Positions 1 to 11,152 of a stretch of DNA of 64,000 nt are shown in pieces. Location: NCBI GenBank assembly GCA_051453625.1, contig JBOZIK010000001.1, positions 290,328,453 through 290,392,452 of the forward strand, in the 5' to 3' direction. The stretch is from Welwitschia mirabilis. Its lineage: Eukaryota > Gnetophyta > Gnetopsida > Welwitschiales. The position numbers and the translations under genes are program-made. Numbering within the stretch: the stretch's first letter is position 1; the number at the start of each line of letters is the position of its first letter. The notes below the pieces were generated by a model that had not been told where the DNA came from, searched no databases, and saw only the letters and a program-made list of their open reading frames with translations.

Positions 1-508
1 TCTTCCTTCTCACTCTTTTATCCTTGACCTCTAACCTCCTCTTGATTTATTCCTCTTCTTGCTACTTAAATGTAGCATTCTAAGTATAGTAGTTCCCATT
101 TTATAGATTTTGGTTGCTCCTCCTTGCACTTTCTTACCAAGTGTTACCCTATTCCTATCAAAGTATATTATATGTGGAGACATGTATGCATATGTAAACA
201 TTTTTCTTCATATTATTAATCATATTACTAACTAAAATACTAATAAAATATACAGAAATATACATTAATTAATATAAATGAGTTAATCAAATTACAAAAT
301 AAATATATAAAATTTTGACTCATTAGTTTTTCCTATGCTTATGTCTTTGTTATTTCCTTAACAATTTTCATATTATAATTATTTCTTGGTTTTCTTTTTG
401 AAAGATTCCTCCTTGAGAAATTCTCATTTAGTTAGCTATGAGGCTAACTTTATACTTTTTCTTTTCCATTTAATTTTTTCCATTAATTTTCTCTGTTCCT
501 CTAACAAA
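1..508 (-). repeat. Family A LTR region, partial copy (left edge cut by window)
   Basis: This stretch aligns over its whole length with 4378-4890, with scattered substitutions and small indels. The first part also corresponds to the right-hand part of the family A LTR seen at 32360-33070. Towards the right, the minus strand of both copies reads as a lysine-rich peptide (436-480 here, 4779-5030 in the other copy), so the right part may be internal element sequence rather than LTR. The strand follows the family A elements at 25-37 kb. The copy ends at a 100-N gap (509-608), beyond which the similarity does not resume. Confidence 0.55.
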
Positions 509-751
509 NNNNNNNNNNNNNNNNNNNNNNNNNNNNNNNNNNNNNNNNNNNNNNNNNNNNNNNNNNNNNNNNNNNNNNNNNNNNNNNNNNNNNNNNNNNN
601 NNNNNNNNAACTGGAACAAAAACACAAATTTTATATTTGTTATGTTGCCATTTTTGTAGCCATTAAAAGTATGTTTTTAATTGTAATAATCTTAAAATAC
701 TTTTATTATAAATAGCTAAGAGTAAATTCACTATAGAATCTTTTTAACCTT

Positions 752-1335
752 TTGTTGAACTATTAAATCTTGGTGATTGATCATTAAACTCCACTATTCA
801 TATAGAAGAAGTGCTCCATCATTGTCATTAAACTAAACAACAACTCATACTAGTACACTTGGGCATTTTGTCATCACTTCCATGATTTCTAGAAAAGGTT
901 GATACTAGGCCTTCAGAAAAAGTCCATTTAAAAAGATTGAAAATAAGCCTTTAGAAAAAGTCTATTTGAAAAGGTTAAGACTAAGTATTCAAAAAAAGTC
1001 CATTTGTAAAGGTTACAGGTAAACCTGCAATACCTAAAAGAGTTTAATAGAGATCCAGATTAGTCTTGGTGATGAGCTAATCATCAAAAGTGGAGTAGGA
1101 GGTTTTCTAAATCATTATAAAACTTGTGTGCATATGATCGATACTTCTATGCTATCTATTATTTTAATTTTTTAGAATACTTTCACTTTTTATACACAAG
1201 TTTTTTAATGATTTATTTCAAGAAAATTTATATTGTGAATTTATGTGAATTTTTTATTAGAAACCTATTCATCATTCCCAGGGTTCTCAATCCCATAGCC
1301 TTAAGGATTAACTCATTCCTAAAGAAAAGGACTTA
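752..1335 (+). repeat. Possible copia-type LTR fragment
   Basis: The layout resembles plant copia LTRs: reiterated AAAAAGTCCATTT blocks, then a purine-rich stretch around TGGAGTAGGAGG (about 1091-1102), then a TATA-like ATTATAAAA (1114-1122) and a T-rich stretch. No second LTR, primer binding site or polypurine tract is visible nearby, so it could be a solo LTR or a fragment. Both ends are approximate. The small ORF at 1124-1336 lies just downstream of the TATA-like box and has no recognisable domain. The identification rests on layout only. Confidence 0.35.
889..1012 (+). repeat. Short tandem repeat, about three units
   Basis: Three successive diverged copies of a unit of roughly 45 bp. Each contains an AAAAAGTCYATTT core followed by an AAAGRTT block. 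The array lies upstream of the TATA-like box of the candidate copia LTR, where U3 tandem repeats often occur in plant elements. Confidence 0.6.
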
Positions 1336-3695
1336 GAAAGTAGACATACTTAGAGCTCCTTTCAATTTTAAAAGATTGACAACAATTATCCTCTAATAAG
1401 ATCTTTCAAAATAAGATCCAAGAGATCTTTTATAGAAAAAAATTATGGTTAGGTTTAGGATTTTAAAATTTACATAATTTTTGATAATTTCAAATCAACC
1501 AACCATTTGCCTCAATGATCTTGTAATTTTCTTTAGGTATTATAACATATGATTGAAGTGATGAATTTAAAGATGATAGACATTACTATCAAATCTTATT
1601 GATATCATTAGATGTTTGAATAATTTTCTCCTAATCTTCTATCCCATGCTCTAACAACTAGTAAATGACTTGAAAAAATCATCAGTAAAGGCATAATCTT
1701 AGTTTTTTGTGATTTTAACAATATACATCAAGCTAAAAGAATAAAAGAATAAAAATTAGAACTTAATTATATTAAATTATCCTTAATTACTTAAAATAAA
1801 TGTCAAGTTTTACATGTTATCACATCTCCCAACTAATCTTTTTTTGGTCTCTTAACAAAAATGTGTAAAAGTTGCATAATGTAAAAAAATCTTATGTTGA
1901 AAACATTTAAGCATTGAAAAAAAATGTAATGAAAAAGTTTAAAACATTTAGCCAATTTTTAGGATAATTTTAGTTAAATAAGATGAATAAATCATGAAAC
2001 ATAAAAATTCTAATTAAAATTTCCACTACACTCCCCTAAATCAAACCTAACTTTATCCTCTAAGTTAATGTCATGGAATTTGAAATATAAATGAGAATAA
2101 AATTATTGAAAAACTAATATGTAAATGAAAATAAAAGAAAATGATTTTGTTAAATTTAAAAAGAACATTACATCAAAGAGAAATTTATGTAGTTAAAATT
2201 GCAAAACATGTAAACTATATCTAAAAATGCATGAAAAGAAAGTATGAAACGAAGTATGGAAAACATTTTAACTAATGGATCTTTGATGAGGAAATACTAA
2301 TTCAAGCTCCTTGTTTATTTATTCTTGATTTTTTAATATCTATTTTTAATTTTTTTAAATATACTTCACTTGCTACAAAGATTTCCTGTCTAATTATTTT
2401 GAGTTTTTGGTACTTATTCTAAAAATGTATCAACTAAAGTGTAATAAAAATGATGAGAAGAAGGAGAAGAAGGAAAAGGAGAAGAAGGCATATAAGAGGA
2501 TTTTCCAATGGATTCATCACCCTTTCTTCTAACGATAAGAAAAGAATATAGAGAATAAGGTGCTTGAGAAGGAGTCGAAAAGTGGCCTTCAAGTTCTTCT
2601 TATTGGTCTTTATATTATTCCTCTTCTTAAAGTTCTCTTGGAATTCAATCTCTATTCTTGTACTTCTTGATTAAAGTGATATTTTTTGGGGTAATAATTT
2701 CTATGTATGTCCTATTTTAGTCATCACATCTAAAGGTTGAAGAGAGGGCATGATGAAGAAACTATAAAATTGTGTATGAAACAGTTAAGTTACTCCTATT
2801 TTTAACATGAATAGCTATCATTATAAAAAACATTTAGCCATATCAAAAGTTTGACTATCTTAGATGGTTCTAATCATGTCCAAACGAATAATATATGCAT
2901 TAATGATATAGAAGATAGGCAAAATATTTATAATGATGAGTTTAAAGAGGAAAAATTTATTTTCATGGAGGTTTTATAAAAGTAAAATACCTTTTTTATT
3001 TAGAGCATATTCTACATTTAAGGCTATACAACAAAAACTAAAGGTTCTAGTAAGCAAGAAGGGTAGATAATCATGATGTATTACTTCAAAAGAACTCTTT
3101 AAATCCTATAGAGTAATAAAAAAAGGTATCATGAATATAAGAATGGATTACCCAAGAGTATTTCTCATATAGGATTTCATTCATATAGTATACAAGTACT
3201 TCTTTAGAATAATAGTATGTGCTTTTTTACTTTAATAAATATTATCTATTTTAAAACTCTATCTTAGCCAAGTAATATGGTGCATAGAGGGAGAGAAAAC
3301 ATGAGGACAAGGCCTTATTTAATGAAATCTCACTATCTTCCACTTATAATTTCTTACAGATCATAAAAATAAATAACAGAAGAAATTAAAAGTTTAAGAA
3401 AGAAAAGAGAAGAATGAGGAAGATGAATTTAATATTAGAATGGAGTGGGAAATGAAAAGAAACTAAGTAACAGTTAATTTTTAAAGAAAAACATAACTTA
3501 TCAAAGATCTAAATGATATAAAAAACTAAGTGATAGCTATGAGAAGAAGTAAAAATAATACTTTCAAAGATGGATGGCAGTGGTGATAATATCAAGTAGT
3601 AGTGCTAATGATTCTTGATAAAAAGACTTAAGCTTGTAGTGCATGAATAACAAAATTACAAATTGGGTAAGAATGCTATTAGCAAGGCATACTAG
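1336..3695. other. AT-rich interval without recognisable genes
   Basis: No ORF of useful length and no element landmark was found. One purine-rich GAA/GGA tract lies at about 2453-2494. The interval is the left flank of the family A LTR copy that starts near 3696. It does not resemble the family A gag region, so that LTR is not a 5' LTR joined to its own gag. Confidence 0.6.
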
Positions 3696-4890
3696 TGATA
3701 ATTTTTTATTTTTATATAATAAGAATGTAAGAATATAGTATACAACATAATAAATTATTAAAACTGATGGCTAATGTATTGTTAACTAAGCTAAGTTATT
3801 AGTAAATTATTAAGAACTTACTAAAGAACTAACAAAGATAGTCAAGTTCCCAAATATTTCAACTGAAACTCTTTTCCTAAGATCAGTTCTTGAGGATAGT
3901 TTCTTGGATCTCTTAAGTTAAAAATTTCTTCCTTGGCAATTGTAATTTATTTACTAAGCCAATATGTATTATTCAACTATCTTAATATGTATATGGAATA
4001 TAAAACTAGAGAATTAAGTAATAGGAAAACATCTTCTAATAATGTTGGACAACACCTATTTCTAAGTACCATAATATCTTAATACCTTCAGCTAAAGATA
4101 TAGGCATAGAGACATAAGAATCTTATATTTTCAAGTAAAATAGTAGTTTATCACACTAGCATTAGGAATAAATTTTCATCTTTTAAATTCAACTAATGAC
4201 ATAATTTGAGATAGTACTAATGAAAGTGCTTCTTGTTTCAGGTAATACTTGGAGCTATGAGGATCACCACTCTCCTTTTTAGGAGGTGCATGGAGCTTCT
4301 TATCCTCTTGACCTCTAGCTTATAATCCTCTTCTTTTCTATTACTAGTCATCTCCCCTCTACCAAAGATTCCCAGCTAACTCTTTTCTTGCTCTTTTGTC
4401 CTTGGCCACTAATCTCCTATTAGTTTGTTCCTCTTCTTACTTTTTAAATATAGCATCATAAGGATAGTGATTCCTAGTTTTTAGATTTTAGTTGCTTTTC
4501 CTTATATTTCCTTACCGAGTGCTATCATATTTCTATGCAAGTATAACAATGTGTGTAGAAATATGTATGTATATGTAAACATTTCTCTTCATGTTAATGA
4601 TAATATTATTAACTAAAATACTAATAAAATGTACAGAAACATGCATTAATTAACATAAGTGAGTTAATCAAATTATAAAATAAATTTACAAAATTTTGAG
4701 TCATTAGTTTTTTCTATGCTAAAGTTTTTATTAGTTCCTTAACAATTTTTAGAGTACAAGTATTTCTTTGTTTTCTTTTTGAAAGATTATTCCTTGAACA
4801 ATTCCTCTCTGGATAGCTATGAGGCTAACTTTGCATATTTTCTTTCCTACTTAATTTTCTTCGTCAATTTTATTTGCTCATCTAACAAAG
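3696..4890 (-). mobile_element. Family A gypsy LTR region (second left-hand copy)
   Basis: About 700 bp from 3696 align with LTRs at 32360-33070, 49405-50040 and 50448-51081. Shared landmarks include an ATAATAAGARTGYAAGAATA block near the left end and a closing CTCTTGA...TAATCCTCTTSTTC block. The left end (TGATAATTT) matches the position where the other copies abut their primer binding site, but the DNA to the left here is unrelated. This is therefore either a solo LTR or the 3' LTR of an element lying to the right. From 4378 on it also matches 1-508. The right boundary is not resolved. Confidence 0.6.
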
Positions 4891-5110
4891 CTAAATCATC
4901 TAAATTTAATGATTTGGTTTTTTCAAGGGCTAGGATTTTTGAGTCCTTTCCTTTACCTCTTTCTTTTGAAGTGACCTTACAATGTAAAGTCTTTCTTTTT
5001 GTTTTTGAAATAAGAAGGTCCTCTAGTTGAGTACTTTGAGGTTTAGTAGTACATAAGAGACTAAAAGAAATTAGTGTAGTATGGCTAATTATTCCTTCTC
5101 CAGAGGTTTG
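4740..5110 (-). pseudogene. Lysine-rich coding remnant next to the family A LTR region
   Basis: The minus strand reads for about 120 residues with few stops. The peptide is rich in Lys and Glu and includes LALLDEQIKLTKKIK and YAKLAS. The corresponding segment at 436-480 encodes LLEEQRKLMEKIKWKRKSIK, so the amino-acid pattern is kept between two diverged copies, which suggests a once-translated sequence. The charge pattern suggests a helical or coiled-coil tail such as the end of a gag-like or accessory protein. I do not recognise the family. The plus-strand ORFs at 4779-5030 and 5081-5290 are antisense shadows. Confidence 0.4.
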
Positions 5111-5299
5111 TCCAAAGGAAATTGTGTAGACCTCTATAGTATTCCAGATTTGAATTTTGTAAAAATTTTAGAAAATGCACCTCTTATCATATTCATATTT
5201 CATATTGTTCTTTCCTGTAGTAGGCGAAGTTGCTACATATCTTATAAAGAATACCAAAAAAAATCAAATTCAACTTACATTATTTTATAATTTTCCTAA

Positions 5300-7115
5300 A
5301 TTGAATGGTTATTGTATTCATCAAATTTTGTTGTCTGCTTAATAGATAAGTCTCTTCTCTCTTCATCAAAATTGCTTTTCAATTTTTGCAATTATTTTGT
5401 GTAAGCATCAAAAATTCTATTTATCTTTAATCAATCCTAAAATATTTCTATATTATGTTCTATAATTATTTTTGAAATTTTTCTATGAAATCATACAATT
5501 TCTATGGAAAGTAATTTACATTCCTCAGAACTCTAATTTCATCAAACAAAATACTTAATCTCTTATATAATCTAACTTTTATCATTTTAGTATAATTTAA
5601 TAATTTCATATTCTCCCTTTTCAAGTTCTAAACAATGGTCTAAGTTTGCTTTGGACATAATAATTTAATATTATTTTTTAAATATGATAAGATTTGTTTC
5701 ATATAATCCTTTAATTTTTACTCTAATCCTTCTTTCGTTTGCTGGGCTATAGTTTTCCCAATCTAATTTAGATTGAATATTTTAAAACAACTACTTTTAG
5801 CTAGATTCCGAAATATTCTTATTATGTTTTTATTTGTTCTTTTACTTTTGATAGGATAGGTCCCTAAGATACACTAATAGTTTATTGCATGAGCTCATGT
5901 AACTTATCAGTGTGGCTAATTTTTACTTGCAATTGACTATTCTTTTCTTATAATTACTAGTATGTTATTGACTTCAGTGATACCTTGATAAGTATGATTT
6001 AAAGATAAGACCTATGTCCATTTTTGTTTATAGCCCTCTACATCAACTTTAATTTTCATATAGTTTTTATTAATACCCCACAAATCTACAAAAATATTCT
6101 TAGAATATTTTTATTTAAGGATAATGGCCCTTCATTATGTATGAATGCAATAAATTTATAATAATGATATAAGTAATTTTAGTTTCTCCTTTAGCCCACT
6201 TTTGAAGCATTCTTTTCTTTGAGAATTACTTGTAATTGAACTATTCTTTTATGTGCTTCTCTTAGTTATTTTAGGGCATCTTTGTAAGTATTAGAAGAAG
6301 AATTAACTATTGTCATATCTTTCATTTCCTACTGCATGACTACAATCTTTCTCATTTTTTGATTTAACTGCATTTTTAAAAATGCATTTTCTAGTTGTGG
6401 GTATGAACTCTAAGTTTTGAGCACTGCAAATTCCTCCCTCTCTTATAGAGAAAGTTGTATTTATTCTCGAAATTAATTTAAATATTTACATAAGCTATCA
6501 AAATTTATCCTCAATCAAAGCCTTACTAAAGGATTTATACTAGTAGAGGGTTTGCAATAATTATTCTACCAAAAATTGAGTTACGGATAGCTTTTATACT
6601 TTCACTAGTGCTAATTCTATGTTGATAAAACTACTTGGTCTTGCTTACTCATGATGGCTTTTTAGAACACTAAGATTCTTGACCTTTGATAATGGTCCGT
6701 GATTTCTATATAAGGATTATTCACTCTTAGATTAATTCCCTAGTAATTTTGATTCCTAGTAATAATTATAGGAAATCCTAATCCTATGATTCCATTAGTC
6801 TCCACTTTCCTTATTTTTGCAATATGCCTTATCATTTTCTAAAAAATTCCTTTAACAATATTCACTTTTTTTTTATTTAGAGGAATTCTTTATAGCTCCA
6901 TATGAATATAATCCTGGTAAGGTCAATTTACTTTGCTTAGTTAATATATACACAAGATTACTTGCCACCATTTTAGATATAATGAATAATTCAAGCTCTA
7001 AATATTTATCAAGGGGCATTCTCCTATCAACTGTAATAGGCCCTAATAAATTAAAACTGAGCTTTAAATATTTCACTCTATTGATGTCTCCTTTGAATTT
7101 TTCTCTATTTTTCAA
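5300..7115 (-). pseudogene. Decayed, unrecognised minus-strand coding region
   Basis: The best-preserved piece is 6873-7115 (80 codons, minus). It contains KYLKLSFNLLGPITVD, then RRMPLDKYLELELFIISK, and ends in a Tyr/Gly-rich stretch. Further along the same strand, in shifting frames, lie NNPYIEITDHYQRSRILVF and KAIMSKQDQVVLST near 6640-6725, then AHKRIVQLQVILKEKNA near 6210-6270, which looks like coiled coil. A further stretch near 5640-5730 includes ANERRIRVKIKGLYE. Stops and at least one frameshift separate the pieces. No gypsy or copia RT, integrase or protease motif is present. It could be an extra ORF of a family A element, a gag-like gene or another element type. Confidence 0.35.
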
Positions 7116-8421
7116 ATTTAAAATTTTCTAATAATTCTCTTGAGAATAAGAGACATGGGTATTAGCCATAAAAGTCATGAGCACTCCTTTCTAATTCAAT
7201 CTACCAGTCAATCTGCCCTAATTCAATGACTCTAGTTTAAAGTTTATTAACTAGAGATATATTATGATACCTTTAAAATCTAGGAAAGATATGATTATGC
7301 ATTATAATAAATAGAGTTTTCTCTTTAAAATAATAATAACACAAAGAAATTCTTTATTAAAATAATTTAGTTTGAGTAATACAAATATATTCACAGCCTT
7401 GCATAAGGTTAACTAGTTCCCGCACTAGGAGCCAAGGCTATCAGTTAATCTTAAATTAACCTTTCCCTTCACCTTGATTTTTAATTCATGTCTTAATAAC
7501 AAATTGGTTTATGAGTATTATGGACTAAGTAGGAATTGTAGTTTTATGAAGTTAATTTACCATCTAGCTAAGATTCAAGTTCATTAGTTAGTTTGTTCAT
7601 TTAATCTTCACTTAACAAAAATTAATAACATAGGAATTTAACTTGATTTTAGCTATAAGCCATTACTAAATTCACTAGTTATTTGAATAATAACTGAAAT
7701 TATTACTTAAATTTTGGTTAGCTTAATTTAAACTTATCCAATAGACAATTGCAATTTCCAATTAGTTTATAAGTTAGCTTAATTATAGTTACACCATTTT
7801 ACTAAGTTAATTAGCCCTTTGACTAATAGTTAAAACTGTTAATCAGACTTTAAATTAGCTTATTTGAGGCTTTTAAGTATGAACTCTTAATTTATTTGAA
7901 TCATCAAACTTTTGATTAAAAATTCATTTCAACTCTTAAAACACAAATTAAAAAACTTAAAACTCATTTTTAAAATCATGGAATGCATTCTTTAGTAGAA
8001 TTTCTTATTCTAACATTTTAAGTATGTAGGATGGCAAAGGATTTGTAGGGAAAAAAAAGAATGCATATAAAACTGAGGATACATACAAAACTCAATAAAC
8101 ATAGTATTTCATTCTATCCTATGGAAAAATATTAGCATACTTTGAATGAATGGATACTTTTAAAAGGCCTAACTTTAGGAGTAATGACTACTTAATAAGC
8201 AATGCAAGATAATTGAATTTATAGAGAGTCCGTTGCAAGGAAAAAACAAGAGCATGAAAAAGTGGCATTAAAATTAATTACAAACTTACAAGCTGGTCTA
8301 ATTTATAACTTGAAGGGATATGTGTGAATTTAATTCAAATCCAAGTTGGATAATTTTTCTAGATTTCTTTTGACTTATAACAAGAATCTATTAAAAAAAA
8401 AACTGACATGAAATAATCAAA
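7116..8421. other. AT-rich interval, left flank of element D
   Basis: No ORF or recognised motif. It is the sequence into which element D inserted. The other half of the interrupted sequence resumes at 18629, so this interval may belong to the long LTR of element F. There is a run of loosely repetitive TTAATT/TTAGTT words at about 7430-7960 but no clear period. Confidence 0.45.
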
Positions 8422-8426
8422 ATGGT
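8422..8426. repeat. Probable left target-site duplication of element D (ATGGT)
   Basis: ATGGT lies directly before the LTR start (TGTTGCGGTG). After the far LTR end, the flank begins ATGCT (18629-18633), or ATGAT in the three further copies of that junction. Four of five bases agree with either form, as expected for a 5-bp duplication that has aged. Confidence 0.55.
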
Positions 8427-10453
8427 TGTTGCGGTGTGTATTTGTGAACGTGCTTAAGTTTAAAAGGATTTTGTCCTTCATAAAATAAATAGATATCTTA
8501 CACAATACAACATACTAGTATGAGTGGAAGTAGATATCAAATGTCATATTCTCTTTAAAGGCTATGAGATGAGACTTGGGTTGCTTTTGCAAATGAGAAT
8601 AGGAACCAGAAATAAGAGCAATGCAAGAAAATAAAATACAATGCAAATGCAAGATGCAACCTTAATCTAACATGTAATGCAAAATGATCCTAACACTACT
8701 TGCTTTTAGCCTTAACAAAGGCTGCCCTTAATGATTTATCACTCAAGAAATTGTCACAGATCAAGGGAAACATAAACCATAAGGGTCATCAATGAAACTA
8801 ACATACAAACATGAAAATAAAATAAAGTTTGTATTAAGAGTAACAAAGCATCTGGGTTACAAAATAGTCAGGCCTTAATGGAGGATACACAACCTTCCAC
8901 CAAGGGCACTTCTTTCTGTAACACTCGAGATGGGTTTCCTATCCTTTGATCTCCTATTATGAGAATTTCTAGTGCAATAAAGATGAGAAGGAGAGTCGAA
9001 AGAGGGTTTATTTATAACAACTCATAATAGAAAATGATAACCAAAAGACACGACAAGATGCGCTATTTACATAAATGAAATGAACAAAACAATTAAGGAT
9101 TGGCTGGTAGAGTTGGTTACATAACGATGTTATCTTAACTATTGTCCAAGTGATATGGGGAACGATAGCTCACTATAAAAGATGAATTAGCATGATAACT
9201 CAGGAGTGCTTTGTCAATCCATGTTAACATCTAATAATGTCATTGTCNNNNNNNNNNNNNNNNNNNNNNNNNNNNNNNNNNNNNNNNNNNNNNNNNNNNN
9301 NNNNNNNNNNNNNNNNNNNNNNNNNNNNNNNNNNNNNNNNNNNNNNNCTAGATCAAGGGAAACATAAACCATAAGGGTCATCAAGGAAACTAACATGTAA
9401 ACATGAAAATAAAACAAAGTTTGTATTAAGATTAACAAAGCATCTAGGTTATAAAATAGTCAGGCCTCAATGAAGGATACATAGCCCTCCACTAAGGGCA
9501 CTTCTTTCTATAACACTCAAAATGGGTTTCCTATCCTTTGATCTCCTATTATGAGAATTTTTGATGCAATAAAGATGAGAATGAGAGTCGAAATAGGGTT
9601 TATTTATAATAACTTATAACAGAAAATGATAAACAAAAGACACGGCAAAATGCGCTATTTACATAAATGAAATGGATAAAACAGTTAAGGATTGGCTGAT
9701 AGAGTTGGTTACATAACGATGTTATCTTGACTGTCGCCTAGGTAATACGGGGATGATAGCTCACTATAAAAGATGACTCAGCATGATGACTCAGGAGTGC
9801 TTTGTCAATCCATATTAACATCTAATAATGTCATTGTCCTACCTATAATGGGAATGACAAAGGGGATGATAGTCTTCTTAATTATTGAATTAAAAAGGAA
9901 CTTAGCATCTTTGTCAGTAATCCTCCTTCAAAGCTTTGTGAATTAGAATGTGCCTTAAATACATCAAATCTAGGTAAGAAGTGTACNNNNNNNNNNNNNN
10001 NNNNNNNNNNNNNNNNNNNNNNNNNNNNNNNNNNNNNNNNNNNNNNNNNNNNNNNNNNNNNNNNNNNNNNNNNNNNNNNNNNNNNNNNTGCAAATGCGAG
10101 ATGCAATCTTATCTAACATGTAATGCAAAATGATCCTAACACTACTTGCTTTTAGCCTTAACAAAGGCTGCTCTTAATGATCTATCACTCAAGAAATTGT
10201 CACAGATCAAGGGAAACATAAACCATAAGGGTCATCACAAAAACTAACATACAAACATGAAAATAAAATAAAGTTTGTATTAAGAGTAACAAAGCATCTG
10301 GGTTACAAAATAGCCATGCCTTAATGGAGGATACACAGCCTTCCACCAAGGGCACTTTTTTTTGTAACACTCAAGATGGGTTTCTTATCCTTTGATCTCT
10401 TATTATGAGAACTTCTGGTGCAATAAAGATGAGAAGGAGAGTCAAAAGAGGGT

Positions 10454-10463
10454 TTATTTATAA
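10454..10463 (-). promoter_or_regulatory. TATA box of the element D LTR
   Basis: On the minus strand this reads TTATAAATAA, followed by ACCCTC. The same box lies at 9008-9017 and near 9598-9607, and is damaged in the right-hand LTR copies. Its strand agrees with the polypurine tract, supporting minus orientation of D. Confidence 0.5.
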
Positions 10464-10627
10464 TAACTCATAATAGAAAATGATAAACAAAAGACACGGC
10501 AAGATGCGCTTTTACATAAACGAAATGGACGAAATAGTTAAGGGTTGGCTGGTAGAGTTGATTAAATAATGATGTTATCTTAACTATTGTCCAAGTGATA
10601 TGGGGGACGATAGCTCACTATAAAAGA

Positions 10628-10647
10628 TGACTCAGCATGATGACTCA
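10628..10647. promoter_or_regulatory. Paired TGACTCA motifs in the element D LTR
   Basis: Two TGACTCA heptamers lie 13 bp apart (10628 and 10641). The pair recurs at 9774/9787 and 20482/20495; other LTR copies keep one or a decayed version. TGACTCA is the GCN4/AP-1-type bZIP site. Function is inferred from motif and conservation only. Confidence 0.4.
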
Positions 10648-11127
10648 GGAGTGCTTTGTCAATCCATGTTAACATCTGATAATGTCATTGTCCTACCTAT
10701 CGTGGGGACGACAAAGGGGACAATAGTCTTCTTAATCATTGAATTAAAAAGGAACTTAGCATCTTTGTCAGTAATCCTCCTCCCAAGCTCTATGAATCAG
10801 AATATGCATTAAATACATCAAACCTGGGTAAAAAGTGCATATTTTCGAGATCTTCTATTGCATTTCCAAAACTATCAAAATTGCACCTAAACCTATATAA
10901 ATGTTCTGCAAAATAGCTCATAAAACCCCATCAAATAACCACAANNNNNNNNNNNNNNNNNNNNNNNNNNNNNNNNNNNNNNNNNNNNNNNNNNNNNNNN
11001 NNNNNNNNNNNNNNNNNNNNNNNNNNNNNNNNNNNNNNNNNNNNAAAATTGCACCTAAACCTGTATAAATGTTCTATAAAATAGCTTATAAAACCCAATT
11101 AAATAACCACAAATTAGTAGCACAACA

Positions 11128-11152
11128 TAGCCCTCCACTTAGCATTTGTCAG
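11128..11152 (-). promoter_or_regulatory. Polypurine tract of element D
   Basis: The minus strand reads GACAAATGCTAAGTGGAGGG and then CTA directly before the LTR start TGTTGTGC. Element B has an almost identical block before its own 3' LTR (48031-48052). This fixes the orientation of D and places it in the same gypsy lineage as B. Confidence 0.65.

Larger units (their letters stand above)
8427..11127 (-). mobile_element. Element D 3' LTR (composite of overlapping pieces)
   Basis: The interval is made of four pieces separated by N runs: 8427-9247, 9348-9986, 10089-10944 and 11045-11127. Each piece overlaps the previous one by up to several hundred bp at about 95% identity. Read as one LTR the length is about 1.1 kb, equal to the copy at 17562-18628. 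The ends are TGTTG and CAACA, a 5-bp inverted repeat. The orientation is minus: a polypurine tract lies just beyond the right end, and a TATA box reads on the minus strand. ORFs in the interval (for example 10627-10812) are not conserved and look fortuitous. Confidence 0.75.

Noticed and set aside
6873-7115. Viral movement- or capsid-type protein
   Set aside because: I considered a pararetrovirus origin, but no diagnostic motif of that group or an adjacent viral RT could be seen, so I left it unassigned.
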